Both the position numbers and the translations under genes were made by a program. From assembly GCA_900557585.1 (NCBI GenBank), contig USTJ01000008.1, positions 1 to 10,823 of the forward strand: DNA of 10,823 nucleotides, given 5' to 3'. The stretch comes from an uncultured Eubacteriales bacterium (GTDB lineage: Bacteria; Bacillota; Clostridia; Christensenellales; UBA1242). Below, piece by piece: positions 7,801 to 10,823 of the stretch; the first letter of the stretch is position 1, and each line of letters starts with the position of its first letter. The notes under the pieces are model-generated. The model was not told the origin of the DNA and made no database searches. It worked only from the letters and a program-made list of their open reading frames with translations.

Positions 7801-10800
7801 CAACAATTCCGTTTTCACCACTGAGTTGCATAATGTCATAGGCACTTGAATATGCAACTGAAACAATTGCAAAGCCTTTGAAAATAAATCCCTCGATTGC
7901 AGGAGCAGAGAACTCTACGCCTTTTTTCGCATCTATTGCTTTTGAATTGAGTTGCTCTCTTGAAGTTGTTTGATCGTTCATTTGAAGAGGTTTGCGTCCA
8001 TTTGTTGAAGAAGCAAAGTTATCAAATGCAATATATCCAACACCATTTTGAGATTTCAAAACAATTTGCGCATCAAGTTCCACAAAAGCATATGGAATGA
8101 AGATTGAGTGGAAATTGAGTTGTCCTGCTGAAACAACTGAGGTTTTTCCAACTGTAAGAGTCTTATTTTCATTTGATTGGTCGATATATGATGTGTTTGT
8201 TGAGTGTTCTTGTCTTGAATCATATACATATGTATATTTTCTTGTTCCAACAGTGTCTGCACGGAATTGGAATCCTTTTCCGTTGATTGTTGAAGCAGAA
8301 TCAAGTCTTGAATATGCACCACTTTCTGAACCTAGAGTATAGAATGCAGATGAGATATATGAACGGTCAAAGTCGATAAAGCCACCAATGAAGTCAGCAA
8401 CAAATGACATGTTCGATGTTGGTGTAAAGTTGAAAGCAGATGTCTTGTTTGCTGAAATATAGCCATTGAATGGGTTTTCAGCGTTCATATATTTTGAAAC
8501 TGCTGTATAATTTGAAAGTTTTGTTGCCCAAGAAATTGTTGCAATTTGGTCGGCTGATGAAAGAATTTTTGAAAGCATGTCTTCATCTTTATCTGATACC
8601 AAGATAGATGAGAATTGCTTTTCGCCAATATAATCTTTGAAGTCAACGAACACGCGAAGTGCGGTTCTTTCTTCTGCACGATAGGTGAGAATTGCTTCGC
8701 CAACAGTTGCTTTTCCGTTGCTTGAAGCAACATCAATATAGTTTGCAGTTCCCCCAACAACATTCAAAAGTTGAATTTTAATTATGATATTTTCGTCTGA
8801 AATATCATAGATAAATTCAATTTGATTGAGTTTTACAAGTTTCGCAACAATTTTTCCACCAATACGATAATCTTTGAAATTGATTGTGTATGAAGCAGAA
8901 TATTTTGTTCCAACTGCAAAGTCATTTTCGTTATAGAAGTTGTCGAAACGATAGAACGAATCGCCAATTTGTTTTTCATAGAACACAGATGTTGAAACAA
9001 GGTTGTTCAAAATCATTGGGTCATCAGTAATTTCGTTGAAGCCTTCTTGTTTAATTTCAAACTTCAAATCACTTGAAAGAATGCTATATGGATAGGTGAG
9101 GACATAGTTTCCATTGTCGTCAACTCTATAAGCAATGTTTCCGTTTGCTCCGCTTGAAACAATTTGGTTTGTTGTTTTTGTGTCAAGTTTTGTTCCGTCG
9201 TGATAGAGGTTGAAGTTGTCCATTTCATAATCTTTTTCAACAGTAAGAGTTTGAATGCGCTCTTTCAAAGTTGCATAGATGATGAGAACTGTTTCACCAT
9301 CAATTTCTTCTGATGAAAGAGAAGCAATGTCTTTTGCACCAAATGAATAGGTCGCAATTGTTGAAAGAAGAGTTGATGAACTTTGATATTTTGATGAATA
9401 GTAACCAACAAATTCATAATAGTTGTTTGCATCAACAGTTTTAACAGAAATTGCATTGATGAGCAAATATGCAAACACGTTGCTGATTTGGTCGGTTGCA
9501 ACAAGAGTGTTAAGACCATCATCAAGTGTAACTGTAATGCCGTTTGATGGGGTTGCATAGTCGGCGCCACCATCTTTCACAAGATTTACGCGAACCTGCA
9601 AGTTATATCCGCGGTTGAAGTTTACAAAAATGATAATGTTGTTGTCAACAAGGTCTATTTTTGTTGTATCAGTGATAATTTCGCTGTTATATGTATAGTT
9701 TGCAAATGCATATTTTGAATCGGTTGATTTTGCTGGAAGATTCAACCTCTCGATTTCTGAAAGAGTGAGAGGGGTTTGGTCTTCAGTGTAATATTTTTTG
9801 TAAGTTTCAGTTACGTTATAATCTTTCACAAACTTATATTCCACAGTTGTGATTTTCTTATACTCAATCTTGAAAGCAATGTGCTTGATTGGCGCAAAAG
9901 TATATTCAACAGAAGTGATATATTTGTCACCAAATGAGTCTGCTGTTGAGCCAAGAACAACTGCATTTACTGTGCCCAGATAGTTTGCAAGGTTGGTTGC
10001 GTTGTTCAAAACATCTACAAACGAGCCAATCGTTCCGTTTTCAGAAATCTCTGCAACATAGATTGCTGAAACTGAATATCCGTCGTTTGCGTCAACATAA
10101 AGAACTTCTTGTGCACCATCTGCAATAATTTCAAGTGAGGCAGAGCCTTTGCTGTTGTCGTTTTCATAGATTGTTGAAGTATAGGCTTTTGCAAAGTTTG
10201 CAACAATTTCAATGCTTGTTGCATTTTGTGGAATTCTGTATGCAAGTTGAGCAGTTGAATAATAGGTTGTTGCGCTGTTTGTTTTCACGCTATAATTGAT
10301 AAACTTTTCAAATTTTGCAAGACGATATGACAAATAGATTGCCGAACCAACAGGAACAGTCACTGTGAATGTTAATGTTCCAGTTTTAAGAGTTCCTTTG
10401 ATTGGAGTTTTCTCAATGTTGTTTGGAAGGATTGAATAGTCAAGTTCACTGCTGCTTGAAGAAGGAATTGTAATTTTTACATTTACAGTTTTGTTTTCTT
10501 CTACAATCTGTACAAGGTGGGTTGAATTTGCTGAAATGCGGTTTGAATCAACACGGTTGAGTTTTGTTATCACTTCAACAAGGAAGTGTTTTTGTGAAAC
10601 TGCGCCGTCTGTGGTTACGCTGTATCCTTTGTCTGCAATATAATTGATTGAATATCTTGAATTTCCTGAAACCAAATTGTTTGCAACAAAACTTGATGTG
10701 TCACTTCTTGATACAGTTGTGCTTATTGCACTGAGTGAGGAAGAGTTTGTGTAAATTTCTGCATGTCCTGAACTTGTAACTCCTGAAAGTGAACCAACAG

Positions 10801-10823
10801 TTTCGGTTTCATATGTAGAATAT
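4895..10823 (-). CDS. Giant beta-rich surface-type protein of unknown function (N terminus outside window)
   Basis: The frame runs open to the right edge: 49 codons precede the TTG at 10675, with no stop, so at least 1975 residues are visible and the true start is outside. The first visible part is Ser/Thr-rich. Numbering from the TTG at 10675, residues 1 to about 1190 are beta-rich and contain degenerate repeats shaped like InlB-B/Flg_new bacterial surface repeats. Hydrophobic strands such as SIEIVANFAKAY (154-165), NIIIFVNFNRGY (346-357), VLIIYATLKERI (463-474) and RVIAIYEPRVYI (997-1008) lead into a beta strand; FIFKGFA (930-936) recalls the FxGW core. Residues about 1190-1275 (SAGTYIYEVDYG) weakly resemble an MBG-type domain. 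About 1570-1875 looks like a separate domain. The last 50 residues hold a hydrophobic stretch (1877-1911), then EDRRG and MFMNMF. No LPXTG signal is seen. All six cysteines lie at or after residue 1330. It is the first visible gene of the leftward operon. A role in adhesion or surface structure is inference. Confidence 0.8.
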   Translation of the reverse strand, partial: YSTYETETVGSLSGVTSSGHAEIYTNSSSLSAISTTVSRSDTSSFVANNLVSGNSRYSINYIADKGYSVTTDGAVSQKHFLVEVITKLNRVDSNRISANSTHLVQIVEENKTVNVKITIPSSSSSELDYSILPNNIEKTPIKGTLKTGTLTFTVTVPVGSAIYLSYRLAKFEKFINYSVKTNSATTYYSTAQLAYRIPQNATSIEIVANFAKAYTSTIYENDNSKGSASLEIIADGAQEVLYVDANDGYSVSAIYVAEISENGTIGSFVDVLNNATNLANYLGTVNAVVLGSTADSFGDKYITSVEYTFAPIKHIAFKIEYKKITTVEYKFVKDYNVTETYKKYYTEDQTPLTLSEIERLNLPAKSTDSKYAFANYTYNSEIITDTTKIDLVDNNIIIFVNFNRGYNLQVRVNLVKDGGADYATPSNGITVTLDDGLNTLVATDQISNVFAYLLINAISVKTVDANNYYEFVGYYSSKYQSSSTLLSTIATYSFGAKDIASLSSEEIDGETVLIIYATLKERIQTLTVEKDYEMDNFNLYHDGTKLDTKTTNQIVSSGANGNIAYRVDDNGNYVLTYPYSILSSDLKFEIKQEGFNEITDDPMILNNLVSTSVFYEKQIGDSFYRFDNFYNENDFAVGTKYSASYTINFKDYRIGGKIVAKLVKLNQIEFIYDISDENIIIKIQLLNVVGGTANYIDVASSNGKATVGEAILTYRAEERTALRVFVDFKDYIGEKQFSSILVSDKDEDMLSKILSSADQIATISWATKLSNYTAVSKYMNAENPFNGYISANKTSAFNFTPTSNMSFVADFIGGFIDFDRSYISSAFYTLGSESGAYSRLDSASTINGKGFQFRADTVGTRKYTYVYDSRQEHSTNTSYIDQSNENKTLTVGKTSVVSAGQLNFHSIFIPYAFVELDAQIVLKSQNGVGYIAFDNFASSTNGRKPLQMNDQTTSREQLNSKAIDAKKGVEFSAPAIEGFIFKGFAIVSVAYSSAYDIMQLSGENGIVGAETLNIIGYDHYTVEMIGNQKTITRFFSKKIAVSGQTRVIAIYEPRVYIIKVNTYKYYEDNELGDTDENRMFEDQTALDNKEYSPIDAATIKGSLLVQHDQSIKITSINYQFIQFAGISTTSALDSKNIRFAYDTGAGTNILDIDDVLKDNSKYYTNLSDYKKYLHEKEIDSTKDTGKNMFVGKLNSKIVVPGQIKQDDGEEVFVTSASRNNFYALHVTQDFTVNFFYTALSYNLLIDLAETESTYVYGALAGGNGKGNSSTYLAYSEEVRSTAGWKNPSAGTYIYEVDYGTNNKNSGNNSYKITIDDKDPFVYVANDSNGVDLKYPTKISERLIMLTDVENDITKKYLFYKKNSAGETNKPGVEVKIAKCEGNSVKGETIVLDAVTGLVSANNSLRKYGLDHNMPDFDSNGRPTLRNIYNYIQFSGGTPTLKKNLFTIIINGETKQIIDSQSVSSKNISIDLLNSTIQIKYKIIATENGFPEVTVVQKDSTNSDCSLPSTISKAELKNTTITKNKQTAGEANEGKTSLVGFNLALFEDDSIFEDGNFVLGNIDVKLRMLWQTMSKPVDVSVAINEGNGTQLTGQVGNGLNNKPISDTSENECGSTGNGYLKGNHNSEIMSYQIFIVKNGYMYVNYLQEIIDKTKDTDKGAAAFAAYVYYKIFGQPVGNVNEYGKIMATDDLYVEGAGTVSGQKLGNGATGHILDTLDTMFLLSLLDLYTDFKIYTSADNIDKMTDDEKTQYFVKYIDNVLEYRVVDAYELYSNNVDGNFFNNCMNTNDLVITQCFLEEHQSKQVNHYGGWLGWLWTADKGYSYYRAASAEYTVSKDNGSFASDYTNDLTLVDGKTNTKIKDPSFGQNIVSIFNSAKGKAGTYNRFITIGFAPSDDEFSRNESISAKTRIYTDAGKRVLTSLYDYQPVPIVNVVFDVFMSLLTSANPIGALVMVVDNILCIFQEDRRGIQDMFMNMF
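4900..4917. repeat. Perfect 18-base palindrome at the 3' end of the giant gene
   Basis: ACATGTTCATGAACATGT equals its own reverse complement with no spacer. It sits three bases from the stop codon and encodes the Met-Phe-Met-Asn-Met tail. There is no loop, GC-rich stem or U-tract, so it is not an intrinsic terminator. It may be a chance product of these codons or a protein-binding site. Confidence 0.6.

Noticed and set aside
10673..10675. TTG as start of the giant protein
   Set aside because: Forty-nine in-frame sense codons lie upstream up to the window edge, no ribosome binding site was recognised, and a signal peptide is missing at this point.

Overview
The window looks like a piece of a low-G+C Gram-positive (Firmicutes, probably clostridial) chromosome. 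The reasons are its AT-rich sequence, strong AGAGG/AAGGA-type ribosome binding sites, a PdaB-like polysaccharide deacetylase, a two-OB-fold SSB of a type seen in Clostridia, and surface proteins with SH3-like modules. The taxon is an inference. I see no mobile element, tRNA, rRNA, CRISPR array or plasmid gene.

Layout: two short genes on the left are read rightward. They are a secreted/membrane PdaB-like deacetylase (5' end outside the window, stop at 743) and a double-OB-fold single-stranded DNA-binding protein (769-1461). A compact hairpin with U-tracts on both sides (1509-1534) follows, and then a short AT-rich gap. Everything right of 1613 is read leftward as one tight three-gene run. In transcription order it holds a giant surface-type protein of at least 1975 residues whose N terminus lies beyond the right edge (10823 to 4895), a 643-residue membrane-tethered beta-propeller plus SH3-like protein (4879-2948), and an M16-family zinc peptidase (2938-1613). 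The gaps are 15 and 9 bases, and each downstream ribosome binding site abuts or overlaps the preceding stop codon, so the three genes are almost certainly co-transcribed and perhaps translationally coupled. The two transcription units converge on the hairpin. No promoter is visible; both units start outside the window.

How the genes may work together: the left pair joins an envelope enzyme to a DNA-binding protein, and I can give no functional link beyond co-transcription. The right-hand trio is the more interesting unit. It couples a very large, cysteine-poor, beta-rich extracellular protein without an LPXTG anchor, a two-ended membrane protein with an extracellular propeller and SH3-like modules that could hold it at the wall, and a metallopeptidase without a signal peptide. 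A dedicated surface-display or processing module is a reasonable hypothesis, but the sequence does not prove it.
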